NCBI GenBank assembly: GCA_949752735.1
Contig: OX457052.1
Span: 10,953,612-11,017,611 of the forward strand
From: Lumbricus terrestris
Lineage: Eukaryota > Annelida > Clitellata > Crassiclitellata > Lumbricidae
DNA: 64,000 nt
Direction: 5' to 3'
Positions 45,421-57,617 of this stretch are shown one piece after another. Both the position numbers and the translations under genes were made by a program. Under the pieces are notes generated by a model. The model ran no database searches, was not told the origin of the DNA, and saw only the letters and a program-made list of their open reading frames with translations. Each line of letters begins with the position of its first letter. Position 1 is the stretch's first letter.

Positions 45421-47483
45421 TTAGATATCTTTCCTCCACACAGATGGATCAACTTTTCCCTCAGTTACCTGAAATCCCAGGAGAGATTCACGCTCAGCCT
45501 CAGACTGCACATACAATATGCCGCTTTCATCATTGAAATGAATTCTGGAAGGCTTCTCCATTCCTTGTCGATCAAGTGATATCAGCTCACGAACATAGTT
45601 CAACTGCGGACTGAGTAAGTGGACCTTTGCATCATTTGTAGTCAGAATAAAGACAAATCCAAAGCGATCAACAACCACGTGAACTGGTCCATCCAAATGA
45701 ATGCCGTTCCTATCATGAGTTACTGCAACTGACTGACTTTCACTCATCGCAGATGACTCTTCTGTAACCACATGACCTTCGGGTGATTCAGCGTGCAATG
45801 CAGCTGGCACCAGTTCAACTGATTGCATTAACACCCGTCTCCGTCCTTTCTTTTTTGCTACTGCTTTAGACTCACCTTCGAGTGATTCAGCGCATGATGC
45901 AATTGGAACCAACCTTGTATCACTGTTTGAATAAAGAATCATTTCTTTAACACATGCCTCTTCAGGAACAATTTCCCCTATCTGCTTCCTAGAGAGCATT
46001 GATTCTGCAACAGAAGCCAAGTAAATCTGCCCTGATCCTGTTACTACAAGGAAGCAACAATCTGCCACCACCGCAGTATGAAGGGGATTACTCAGCCCAG
46101 TCAGCTTGATGTCTCGCAAAAGAACACCATGCGTGTCATATTCATTTATCATCGATGACTTGCCGAATGTCACGATCAAAGTGTGGTCGGGTGTGACTGA
46201 TAGACCATACGGAACTTCTGTGACTTGCCATTGCTTTATTCTTCCTATTGGCTCGATACGGTAGATGCTAGAGCTCTGACGATCGCCAATGTAGATGCAT
46301 TGGTAATAATTGCAGGAAACCATTCCACTTGGATCAATTGCTGAAGGAATATTGATTGTGCGACTCAAGTTGAGAGATGCCTTGCGTGTTGATGCTGGTA
46401 TGCAGATCACTTTCTCAGTTGGATAATCTTCATTAGTGGCATTGATATTGAGAACAGACGCTTCTACCTTAATGCTGCCCTGTGTTGTTACGACCTGAAA
46501 TCTCCAATCAATTCCGTAAAATCCGTTGCTGATTAAAGTTTGAGTTGCTTTTAATGTGATGACGTGACTGGTGTCGCTGAGTACCTTGATCGAATACGGC
46601 TGGATACTCAAGATTGCCGCTGGTGCAAATACACCTTCCGAATCACAAAAACTGAGTTTTGAAATCCGTAATTCTAATGTGGCTGTTTCCTCACAAGACC
46701 TTTCAGTATCGTTAAGTTGCACATGAAGCAGAACCGAATCCGATTGTGTATAGGTCGCTCTTTGCACCAGATTTCCGTCCTTGTTAATAAACGAGTCAGG
46801 TAGCTTCACTTTGATAATGGCTCCATTTATTGTTTTGGAAGTTGCTGTTAGAATATCTTCAGTTGGATCAGGCTGTGTGTCATAGACTTCTATAACAGTG
46901 GATGGCAGTGCCTCAATTGCTGGGGATGCATTGAAAGGTATGTCGATAACTAGTTTTTCCTCATTAACCTGACTATTTGTATGAATCTGCAGAAAAGGCT
47001 GAACTCTAACAGTTGATATTGTACTGATTAGCTGCGGGTCGAAACAAATGCCATAAAAACCATAAACATGCAATCTCTGAGGAGATTTAAGTACAAAATT
47101 TCGACTAATATTTGATGGTTACCTTGTTTCTTGTGGTGGTAAATTGAAGGTGATGAAGGTTTCCGCACTGCCGTCATTTTCTGCAAAACTCAAATTGGAT
47201 ACCTCGAGCTGAAGCATTTCGCCAGCAGATGATTTACTCATCCAAAGTTGAAGATGAAAAATTATGGAATCATAATGGGCAGTGTAAATTGACGGTAGAA
47301 AGCTCGATGATGACAACTTTATTATTTCAGATCCAATACATCTTTTCGTGTCGGCAGTAACATTGACTGCTCTATTGAGCAAATATAGCTCATGTCCAAT
47401 AGTTGCCATTTCAGAAATTACTCTCTTCTTTGCAGCTGGAATTGGAACAAGGGGACAGGGTGACATAAAAGCTTTGCCAGATT
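45421..47483 (-). pseudogene. TRIM-like gene A, exon 2 (repeated modules + NHL-type propeller) with one in-frame stop
   Basis: Begins after the acceptor CTTGTTTTAG (phase 1; joins ...NGRKG to ESGKAFMSPCP) and ends KVDPSVWRKDI. It is homologous over its whole length to exon 2 of gene B. At 47121-47119 the codon is TAA where B has CAA (Gln493), so translation would stop after 485 residues; downstream the frame is open to the end. No other disabling change is seen, so this is a very recent nonsense allele or a sequencing error. Compared with B it has about 30 extra residues in the propeller (KAVAKKKGRRRVLMQSVELV) flanked by the similar strings LVPIASCAESLEG and LVPAALHAESPEG, apparently an internal duplication. 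The C-terminal NHL-like part would bind protein or RNA in known families. Confidence 0.75.
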
Positions 47484-47689
47484 CTAAAACAAGAAAAAAA
47501 CACGATCAATCAAAATATGTTGGACTAGATTGGCAGTCTAATACAATAGATGTAGAAGGTACTCATAAGCAACACACAATTGAAGTGAAAAGCATCACAG
47601 GTCGACATTTAAAACAAACGAATTTATGAACGGATGAATATGGATCACAAAGTGAAACGTGCAGCACATTGACAGCTGACTAACAGACT

Positions 47690-47895
47690 TCTCAGTGATC
47701 AACTGATCATGGAAGAAGTCCTATATTAATGGATGGAAAGTGCTTGAAAACAAGGCTGATGCAGATGATGTGTGGTTCGATGATGCCAGATGTACACAAT
47801 GCACTGATAAGAGAAGCCCAGCATTAGGAGGAGTGACGTCATTGGACATCTGAATCTGCCAATGGCAAAGACACTAAGAGTGACTAGGTGACTGA
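47690..47895 (+). mobile_element. LINE 3' end fragment in the intron of gene A
   Basis: Degenerate reading ...REAQH*EE*RHWTSESANGKD parallels [20 protein letters not shown] in the copy at 52600-52770. Several stops, 5' truncated. Confidence 0.6.
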
Positions 47896-48392
47896 CTAGC
47901 AAGGCGAATCCAAAGTCCTTCCATTGTTAAACCTAAGATTTCTGTATTGCAGACAGGCGACAGCAATATCATAGGCTTAAAGTTTTAAACCGCCTTCAAG
48001 CGATCCAGCAGCCAACAAAATGATGACCACGCTATGTTCACTCTATGAAAAACTACCTCAGAGATACAAACTCATTTGCAAAAGATAAAATGGCTACAAA
48101 GCTCAATAGATGCATGGGTATAAATAAAATTGAGCATTATTCTTTGAGAGATCAATAATTCTGTGAAAATTAACTAAATTTTAACTAACAAATACAAAAC
48201 TGATAAATTAACGACAAATATTGCCACGGATATAAGCAGAAGGCATATAGAAGACTAGGCTAAAAATATCTGAACACTTAAATTTGGAGCATATACCAAA
48301 GTGTACACACTGTATGACAAAAAATATTTAACTTTGAAATCAGATATCTGTTGATGATGAAAATACGACTATTCAGTTGAAAAGAAATTTAC

Positions 48393-49485
48393 CTTTTCTA
48401 CCATTGTAGACCATAATGTCACAAACTGGGTTTTCCACCTTATCGACCAAAACATTTTTTAGGATAGACGGAATGATTTCAACATCAAACACTTGAAGAT
48501 CATTGTCCAGTCTAATGGCATGCAGGTCAGCTGCTCTCTTCCTCAGCATGTTAGAAAGACGTGTGACGTCAGCTGGTGTAGCTTTCATCATAACTTCTTC
48601 GCTGTATCTCTTGAAACTTTCCATCATCGTTAGGTGATCGTGAATCTCATTCTCAGTAACCTCAAACTCTTTCAACTTCGCTTCTTTAATTGATCTCACT
48701 TCAGCCATTATCTTTGCTCCATAAATATCAACGAGATCATGCAATTCTTTGATCGTCTCTGGTATCTGTGACTCTTTCTTTTTAATGTCTTGGAGAAATT
48801 CCGCTTTCTTTCTCTTCAGTTTCTCTTCTTCTAAACAGCATGTTGTTATGTGTTCGGAGACCTTGCACGTGTCTTCCTTTAGCTGTTTAAGGAATCCATC
48901 AGAGACTTTCAAGATGTTAGAACACTTGTGCGAACTGTGTTCCTCAACATAACAAGACATGCAGATTGTTGTTTCACAATCAGAACAATAAAATTTGACG
49001 ATTTCATCTTGGTGAGCATCACAGAATGTAGGACTCACTTTCAGGAGTTCCTCTGCCTGCTTCTTTCCGAATTCTGCAACTTGATGAGATCTGTTGTACC
49101 TCAACTTGTTGTGGACTTGACAACACTGATCGCATAGACTTTGTCGACAGTCAAAACAGTAGACACTAGCTGGACGGGAAGAGTCGCTCTGATCACTACA
49201 GGCATCGCAAACATTGCTGGTTTCTCCACCCGAAATCTTGTTGATTTCAAGGAGTTTTTGGATGAAAAAGTTGACCGGCAAATCCGTAAACTTCATTGCG
49301 GGGAGATCAAATTTTGCTCTGCAGATTGGACAGCTCAAATCTTCTCCAGATTTTCTGCTTTTCCCGTAAGATTCCAAACATTTCAGGCAAAACGTATGTA
49401 CACATGGTAGGACTCGTGGGTCAACGAAGGACTCTGCACAAATTGAACATTCTGTGATGTCGTTGATTTCCTTTAACAAGGACAT
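48393..49485 (-). CDS. TRIM-like gene A, exon 1: RING, two B-boxes, coiled coil
   Basis: Starts MSLLKEINDITECSICAESF and ends at the donor AGAAAAG|GTAAAT after 364 codons plus 1 base. The RING finger has C13, C16, C28, H30, C33, C36, C52 and C55 (C3HC4). B-box 1 is about residues 93-138 (CDACSDQ ... CFDCRQSLCDQC). B-box 2 is about 152-192 (CDAHQDEIVKFYCSDC ... HSSHKC). A Lys/Glu-rich coiled coil spans about 200-310. RING-B-box-coiled-coil defines the TRIM class of E3 ubiquitin ligases, cytoplasmic in most cases and often in innate immunity. Nearly identical to gene B exon 1, differing at about one residue in ten or fewer. It is intact, but exon 2 has a stop codon, so a truncated RBCC protein of 485 residues is the predicted product. 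Confidence 0.9.
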
Positions 49486-49633
49486 TTTCAGATGGAATGA
49501 AAGAGCTTTAAGTTGTCAAGAATCTGCAATGCAATAGAATGCAGCATTTGAACATGAATGACTCTACTTTGTGTTAGTGTACTATTCGATACAATGGCGC
49601 CACTATTAGAATGCTTAAAAAGTTCCTTGAGGG

Positions 49634-49924
49634 CACTGGCGGAGACTTAGGACAGACGGTCCCCTCAATAAATATGGTGGGGGGACATGCATTTGTCCCC
49701 CCACAATAATCTGTAATCGGTAAGCGTTAGGTCACCATGTACACACAGTACACACTTCACAAAGAAACACAAACGGTGAACAACGAATGACAAGACGATG
49801 ACTAACAAAAGTCATCAATTTTTTCTGGCAGCGAAAATTTGTTGGCGTCTCAGCCGTTCATCCGCCCAAAATCGTCGACCGCCTTTTTGTCTCTCGCAAG
49901 TCTCCGCCCAAGTCTCCGCCCATG
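49634..49924. mobile_element. hAT-like MITE, 291 bp, GGCGGAGACTT ends
   Basis: Ends CACTGGCGGAGACTTAGG / CCAAGTCTCCGCCCATG. The flanks CTTGAGGG and CATGAGGG match 7 of 8. GGTGGGGGGACATGCATTTG...TGTCCCCCCAC forms an inner inverted repeat. A related left end is at 56023. Confidence 0.75.
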
Positions 49925-49932
49925 CATGAGGG

Positions 49933-52189
49933 TCATTTCATCTTGATCAAGTCAACAAACAGCTATAGCCCAACAATCTCGGATTTCGATTACAATTTCG
50001 CAGAATGCTTATTATGATATTAGAAGAAACTATGTCAAACTTCACATCAATATCTTAAGTAGTTTGAAAATATTTAATTTCAAAGATGTCTGCGGTGATA
50101 TAATTTTTGACTTTTAGAACTCATGTCTAAATTTCCAGCGACTTTCAGAAGCTGATAACCATTGATATCGCATGAAATATGATTTTTTTAAAGAATATTT
50201 AGTCTTTGTTGTTAAAGTTAAATCACATAAATTTAAATCAGTCATGATCAGTGTTAAAAACTCTTATATTATGACCCAACTGAAAATGAGTTTGTATTAA
50301 AGGATGTTTTGACAACTCATGATACTAATCCATTTTCTTTAAAATAAATGGGAAAATTCATTTCTGATGCATGTCTACTACCATAATTATGGCCTTCCAA
50401 AAAAGGAAAATTGTAGGCTATTTCAAAGACAATTTTCGAAGTCCAAGATCATCATGTTTGATAAGCCATGGAGCTAATGAAATTTGCATCACTGGAAAGA
50501 GCAGCTCAGATACTATAAGTTCACCAAATATTGTGTAGGTGTCTCTTCTTGCTCGAGCAATATTTTATTTTAATTTCTTTGTGGCCAGCAGTTTTCTGCA
50601 TTTGGAAGTTAATAATGGAGTCAATATCATAACATCATAATTGCGCAATAATATCAGCAATAAGTCAATTTACTCTTGCATAAGTCAGTTTTGAGTCTCT
50701 TGATCTCCCTCAGTTCTTGAAGTTATTTGGTGGACCTTCACGGTCCCGATACTACAATTATGCGACGAAGTCTTGCCCAACTGGAGGCTGGATTGATAAA
50801 ACGAATTCTTGCCTAAATGGAAACTGGATTGATGAAAATGATTCTCTTTGAAGTTACTGAAGTAGAAGTCGTATTGATGACAAATACTTATGCAGCGTCG
50901 GGCGTCTAATTTAGATCGGTAAAATGTCACAATTGGCTAAGACGTACTCAAACACGAAGCCTTCACAAAGCAGTACCTTCCCATCGATACAAAATTGAAA
51001 GATGATCTCCAATGGCTAATAAACTCAGTTAATGCAAATTATGTTTATGTTTATGTTCTTACCGTAGAGTCGTAGACTAATCCAAAGATTTTAACAGGTG
51101 ATGTAGAGTATGGTACGTCGGTGACTAAAAAAGTAAGCAAGTATATACTTTATTGAACCGCCTGCAAACGCACTGCGGGAAAAAACAACGACCTTTGTGG
51201 AGTAAAAGCTCGGATATTATTTTATAAATAGTTCTGAGTAAAAGTAACATACTGCCAGTGCTGCCACTGAGCTGTCAGATATAAATAGGCCTATATAGAT
51301 TTAGTGTTACAAAATACCCAGAAATACCCAGATTATAATATTATCAAGTGATTTCAGGCTATTAACATCACAATAATAAACTATAGCTGGACTCGCGATC
51401 TGCAACCTTCATATATATATATATAGCAAAATACGTTCCTAAAATAAGTCGAATAGAAAGTTAGTTGTGACATGTAGGTCTAAATGTACAAATTTATTAG
51501 TTTACTTGTCAACGTTTTCAGGGATTATAGGCTAATTTTATTGGTATCGAGACTAGGCCTATAGAGTAGGCCTATATATCGCCGACCACTTATTCTGCTT
51601 CACAAGATCATATGCAGAAATTGACGGGGGATAAAAGATATCTGCACATATCTCTGCTGACAACGTCGTTCAAGCTCACGCACATCAAGGCTACAATTAC
51701 GTCTCATGCTTTTCTAGAATTTTATTAAAACACAAAATGTGAATCAAAGAGGAAGAGCGATTTTAAAGATCACCCGATTTAGCCTGTGTAGCCTAAACGA
51801 ACTCTCAATGTAGGCTCATTATTTATCGCATGAGTAGGCGTAGCCTATCTTAACACGTTTCAGTTATTTAAAATTGCAGATAGGCTAGGCTATAATTAAG
51901 TATTTAAGTTAAAGCAGGCCTATACTTATTTCTTCTGTAAACTACTTTATATAGCGCCAGTTAAGAGAAACTCATCAAAGTCGATCCGGACCGAACAATT
52001 GACATTGACTATACGAATAAGATCGCAACTGAAAAGCGCTTGTAGAAAGTAGGAAATTTCTGCAGCGCTACTGTAGCGCTTATGCACCAGCTTAAGATGA
52101 GCAGTACTGCGTCAATAATTATTGTGAGCGGCTGTCCCAAGAAGCCAAGAGAAGGACAAAAGTTCTGCAGTTGCAATCGAGAATAGACA
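49933..52189. other. No gene seen between copies A and B
   Basis: AT-rich, unassigned. It may contain the 5' leader and promoter of gene A (e.g. a donor-like CTTACCGTAGAG on plus near 51058 read as GTAAG on minus), but I cannot fix an exon. Confidence 0.4.
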
Positions 52190-52284
52190 GACAAGTAGAT
52201 AGATAGAAAAACAGACAGACCGACAGACAGAAGTGCAGTAAACTATATGCTTCATGTGTAGCATTTAGGAAGCTAGAAACTGGT

Positions 52285-52790
52285 CGGCGACAGATTGGAG
52301 ATAACACTAATATTTATTAAATTTGCTAGGGCCTACTGGTAGAATGGGAGGAGTGGAAATGGGGGTGGCATGCGTCTCAAAAAGCCTCTGCCCCTCAACT
52401 GCCCACCACGCCACCTACTCGCGGTCTCCCTGTGGAGGCAAAGTGCGTGGTGGACGATCGACCGAGCTTCCGCCGGTATAAGCGAACCCAACACACCTGG
52501 AGAAGGAAGAAAAGAACGGACAGTGGAAGACACGACGCTAGAGATGGTGTCTCAATAAAAACACCGAGAGGCAGGCAACGGGAAACCACCTCGCTATTTT
52601 CCCCAAGATAATGCCAATGAATGGAGGGGAAGAGGAAGACCTAGGGAAAAGTTATTGGACTGGATGATGGAGGATGGATATGGAAAACTCAAAGAAAAAG
52701 CACAACACCGAGAAGAGTGGCGTCGTTGGGCATCTGGACCTGCCGGGAGGCAGCAGACCTAAAGAAGAAAAGAAGAGACTGGTGGAATGC
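52285..52790 (+). mobile_element. LINE 3' end fragment inserted in the 3' flank of gene B
   Basis: Reads [40 protein letters not shown]: the GRPR...W and HR..W..(W) tail of a non-LTR ORF2. Flank comparison with copy A shows the sequence from about 52285 to 52785 is extra; GAAACTGGT and GAGACTGGT bracket it as a possible target duplication. Confidence 0.75.
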
Positions 52791-53660
52791 CCAAATCAAT
52801 TTCATTATCAGTAAATGCAATAATTAATGCATATTACAAGAAGTAAATCAATCATTCTGTCAAAATTGAGACATAGCCTAAATAGCATGATTGAGTAAAA
52901 ACAGTAGGCCTACTCGCAAATTAGTGAAGTAGGCCTATAGGCTACACACTATTCACGTTGGCCGGTAAACCTAAATAGGTCTAGGGGCCTACAGAGGTCC
53001 ATGGCTCATCTCTTCTGCAATTCAGTCATTCATTCATTGAGAAAATTTTGACAGCGCCTTTTTGGTGCAAAATGCTAATCAGGAACTCCAGACTCAACCT
53101 CGGTAATGCTGGGATAGAAGATCGATAGAACTATGGGGAGTGGGGATCGAGTATGCTAAAGACTTAAGTAATACAGAAAACACAACATCATGGTAGTCTG
53201 AAAACGAGAATTTTAATTTTTTTCCCCATATCGTAAATTTTTTTTATTATACAAAAATTATGAGAGTAGACTGTGCAATCATGGTTTTTTAGAGTTCTGC
53301 CGCCATAATTAATTAACCACATCCTTACGAAACACAAAACAGAAATAAACCAAATGCATGATGTAATAGCAAAATGTAGGAATTGCAAAAGTAAGTTACA
53401 TGTAATTACTAACAATATGATTATAGTCTTTGAACATTAATTTTTGCCTAAATAAGAAGCATGAGAGGGAAACCTGAAATACATGAGCACAATAATGTTT
53501 TGCTCAAAGGATTGAATTAACATATCCCAACACAACGACTCATTTTATCACCACTTCTCAAGAGTTTCTCATAAATGATAGCCTAATCTGTTCTACAAAG
53601 AAGTGTGCACACTTGATGAAAATGTATATTTAAGCTTTCCATTTAGTGTATGTCATCGGA

Positions 53661-55648
53661 TTATATGTCTTTTCTCCAAACAGATGGATCAACTTTTCCC
53701 TCAGTTACCTGAAATCCCAGGAGACTTTCACGTCCAGCCTTAGACTGCACATATAATATGCCGCTTTCATTGTTGAAATAAATTCTGGAAGGCTTCTCTA
53801 TTCCATGTCGATCAAGTGATATCAGCTCACTAACATAGTTTAGTTGTGGACTGAGTAAGTGAACTTTTGCATCAGTTGTAGTCAGAATGAAGACAAATCC
53901 GAACCGATCAACAGCCACGTGAACTGGTCCATTCAGCTGAATGCCATTACTATCCGTCACCTCAACCAACTGACTTTCACTCTTTACAGATAACTCTTCT
54001 GTAACCACATTGCCTTCGAGTGGTTCAGCCTGTAGTGCTATTGGAACCAGCTTTGTATCACCATTTGAATAAAGAATCATTTCTTTAACACATGCCTCTT
54101 CAGAAACAATTTCTCCTCTTTGCTTCCTACTAGAGAGCGTTGATTCTGCAATAGAAGCCAAATAAATGGACTCTGATCCAGTTACAAGGAAACAACAATC
54201 CCCCACTACCACTGAATGAAGAGGATTACTCAACCCATTCAGCTTGATGTCTCGCAAAATAACACCATACGTGTCATATTCATTTATCGTCGATGACTTG
54301 CCAAATGTCACAATCAGAGTGTGATTGGGTGTGACTGATAGACCATCCGGCACTTCTGTGACTTGCCATTGCTTTACTCTTCCTATTGGCTCGATACGGT
54401 AGATGCTAGAGCTCATACGGTCGCCAATGTAGATGCATTGGTAATAGTTGCAGGAAACCATTCCACTTGGATCAATTGTTGGCGGAATATTGATTGTGCG
54501 TCTCAAGTTGAGAGATGCCTTACGTGTTGATGCTGGTATGCAGATCACTTTCTCAGTTGGATAATTTTCATTTGTGGTATTGATACTGAGAACAGACGCT
54601 TCTACCTTAACGCTGCCTTGTGTTGTTACGACCTGAAATCTCAAGTCAAGTCCATAAAATCCGTTATTGATTAAAGCTTGAGTTGCTTTCAATGTGATGT
54701 CATGGTTGGTATCGCTCTGTACCTTGATTGAATACTGCTGGATACTAAAGGCTGCCGCTGGTACAAACACACCTTCCGAATCACAGAAACTGAGTTTTGA
54801 AATCCGTAATTCTAATGCAGCTGTTTCACCAGAAGACTTTTCAGTATCGTTCAGTTGCACATGTAGCAGAACTGAATCCGATTGTGTATAACTTACTCTT
54901 TGTACTGGATTTCCGTCTTTGTTATTAAACGTGTCAGGCAACTTCAATTTGATTATGGCGCCACTTATTGTTTTTGAAATAGCTGCTGCAAAATCTTCCG
55001 TTGGATCATGCTGAGTGTCATAGACCTCTAGAAGAATAGATGGAAGCTCTATTGCTGTGCCTGTCCTGGTTGCATTGAAAGGAATGTCAATAAGTGCTTC
55101 TACCTGATTAACATGACCACTTGTATAGAATTGCAAAGAAGGCTGAACTGTAAGAATCGATGCTGCACTGCTTAACTGAGAATTAAAATAAATGCCATAA
55201 GCATAACCACTAATCAATTTCTGAGGACATTTCAGTAAAATATTTTGACTAATATTTGATGGTTGTCGTGTTTCTTGTGGTGGTAAATTGAAGGTGACAA
55301 CCGTTTCCGCATTGCCATTATTTTCCGCCAAACACATATTGGATATCTGGAGCTGCAGTGTTTCGCCAGCAGACGATTTACACATCCAAAGTTGTAGATG
55401 AAAAATCATAGAATCGCATTTAGTATAATTTGCTACATACATGGTGTTAGTGTAATATGCGTATGATGATGGAAGTACTAGTTTTACTATTTCAGAACCA
55501 ATGCATATTTTACTGACGGCAGACGTCTGGACACCTCTGCTAATGATATATAGTTCGTGTCCAATAGTGGCCATTTCAGCAATTGCTTTCTTCTCTGCTA
55601 CTGGAATTGAAACAAGGGTATATGGTGGCATGAAAGCCTTGCCATATT
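53661..55648 (-). CDS. TRIM-like gene B, exon 2: two repeated modules and NHL-type propeller
   Basis: Begins after CTTGTTTTAG, phase 1 (EYGKAFMPPYTLVSIPVAEK), and ends SVWRKDI at TAA 53661. Joined to exon 1 it gives 1026 residues. Residues about 413-525 and 593-707 are two diverged copies of one module: IGSEIVKLVLP / ISGAIIKLKLP, then MIFHLQLW / VLLHVQLN, KSSAGETLQLQISNM / KSSGETAALELRISKL, and LISGYAYGIYF / LINNGFYGLDLRF. The family is not recognised by me; it is beta-rich by pattern. Residues about 755-1026 look like an NHL/beta-propeller (YIGDRMSSSIYRIEPIG, VTPNHTLIVTFGKS, VAVDRFGFVFIL). RING-type TRIM-NHL proteins use such propellers for substrate or RNA binding. The frame is fully open. 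Confidence 0.88.
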
Positions 55649-55689
55649 CTAAAACAAGAAAAACATGATCACTCAATAAGCGGAATCGA

Positions 55690-55915
55690 TGTTTGTATGC
55701 GCACTTGTTATAGCGCCTCTTCAAGCCCTCAACCACTACTCAGAGGCGCTCCCGACTACAGCGCGGACACTGCATCGGAGTTTCACGCCGAAGCGCTGAG
55801 CAATTGTGAGTGAAGGACTTGCCCAAGGTGCCTACGCGGCGACGTGAAGTGGATTCGAACCTCGAACCTTCCGGATTCAAGGCAGCGACGCCACCACTAC
55901 ACCACCACGCCCCAC
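55690..55915 (-). mobile_element. tRNA-derived SINE in the intron of gene B
   Basis: Reverse complement of the family at 22047: TATAGCGCCTCTTCAAGCC tail, CGGAGTTTCACGCCGAAGCG, GAGTGAAGGACTTGCCC, B box GTGGATTCGAACCTCG, head CCACCACTACACCACC. It lies about 40 bp upstream of the exon-2 acceptor and is absent from the matching place in gene A. Confidence 0.9.
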
Positions 55916-56022
55916 AATGTTTCTCGAAATAAATGAATGAAGCTTATTAATCGCCTATCTTGTTGATAACATGCTAAGAGACTGATGCGTGAAATATTCT
56001 TGGCATGGGCGGAGAATTAGAG

Positions 56023-56460
56023 GGCAGAGGGACGGTCCCCCAATTTTTGTGGTGGGGGACCGTCCGTTGTCATGTCCCCCAACATATTCAGGAAAAGCCA
56101 AAAAAATCGTAAATTTTTAGACAGTGCTTAATTGATAGCCTAATACTGGAAGAAATAAAGATAATAAAGTCTATAGAATACGAACGAAATGACTAAAAAG
56201 TCATCCTGCAGCTTTTTTGACAGGCAAAATGGTATGTTTTCAGGAGATTTTGGACACCAAAATTAATGACTAAAAAAGGTCGTCAGAAATTTTGGTCGAT
56301 GAAAATGGAAACTTTCGTCGGCGACTCGGGCGTCCGCCAAAAATGTCGCGCTCGGCCGGTGTCACGAAATAGAGTATTCCCCGTATTTATCGTATCCCCC
56401 CCAAATGAAGAAAAGTCGAAAAGTCACTTCCGCGTGTATTTTTTGGGAACAATGAAGAAA
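56023..56460. mobile_element. Truncated GGCGGAG element abutting a CCGGTGTCACG element end
   Basis: CATGGGCGGAGAATTAG starts a relative of the 49634 MITE, with GGGACGGTCCCCC / GGGGGACCGTCC and GACTAAAAAAGGTCGTCAG inside. At about 56360 CCGGTGTCACGAAATAGAG (the terminus of the 39303 element) interrupts it. Neither right end is seen. Confidence 0.5.
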
Positions 56461-57617
56461 ATCAACTGGATGAAACATAAACATTGGGCTTATAAATATA
56501 AATAACAATTGAAGAATCTAGTCGTTCGTCCCTTCTGTCACGTATTGTAGACCTAAGCTTATATCTACTAGGGTAGGAAACTTTTCCTTAGAAACAATTA
56601 CACGCGTACCAAAGGAAAAGTATCCCTTGGCTGTATAGTGTCTACTCACTGGGAAACACGGTATAATTAGATGTATATGTGCCTACATGGTAGACCAGTG
56701 GCTGAGAGAAGACTAAGAGGAGGGCCCGCAAGGTTACCACAGCACCCGGGCCCGCACTAGCCTTAATGCGGCCCTGCATAATGCTGCATTAGGTAGTGAT
56801 ACACAAGTAACACAAGTTTATATAATAAATTTTTCATTGAAATAATATGAATGAGAAAAATAATAAAATCTAATGAGCCTGCATATGGTTCATCTTATAG
56901 GAGCATGGGCGCCAAAGATAGACAACGGAATAAATGCATTGTTAAAGACAGTCTTCATTCATCAACCATGTCTGTTAAAAATGAACTTACATTAAGAATG
57001 AAATAGGCTATTACACGATTTTGCAATGAATAGTAAAAATAAAAAGTGGCGAAGATGTGTTATTTTTATTGATTTTCAAAACTCTTCAATAAATATTTTA
57101 AAAATGTAAACAAACATTGTTAATTGTAACTTTCTCACAGTTCAACATTGTCATAATTATCACTGTTCAATCTTAAAGTCGATCCAGAAGTCTATGAACT
57201 GGCGTTATGTCCGCTTAGGAAGAATTCCATCAACCATGTGGCATGTGAAGTCTTTTCCGAAAAAAGCATTTTTTTTTCTAGAATAGGCCTGCTCTAGTTT
57301 ACAGCAGAAGTGCAGACATAAAAAAATTGTTGAGCACATCTGGTAAGAGTTCAATAATTTAGTGAAAACAAACACGATATAAAAACGACCAGCAAATATT
57401 GCCATGGGATTAAGCGCCAATCATGTAGCCTAGGCCTAGAGGTTCTTAAAACTTACTTCGGCACGCTTGCCAATTAAATGCTTGGTTAAAGAACAAACAT
57501 TTTAAACCTTGCAATCTGTTGCAAAAGAAAAGGTTGAAAAGTTATCAACAATAATTATGCGGGTGACAGATGACTTTTTAAGTATGACCTTTAGTTTTAG
57601 ATATGAAAAAAACCTAC

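Larger units (their letters stand above)
44515..49560. repeat. Segmental duplication, copy A
   Basis: This segment and about 52190-58750 share the TRIM-like gene and also 3' flanking DNA (e.g. ATCAATTTCATTATCA, the AGACAGACAG tract and TTTAATTTTT-type tails). Boundaries are approximate. The copies differ by insertions: a LINE fragment in each at different places and a SINE only in copy B. Confidence 0.75.

Noticed and set aside
47076..47121. A 46-bp intron (GTAACC...CTCCTCAG) in gene A that would remove the in-frame stop
   Set aside because: The removed length is not a multiple of three and would break the downstream frame; the same bases are coding in gene B. A nonsense change is simpler.
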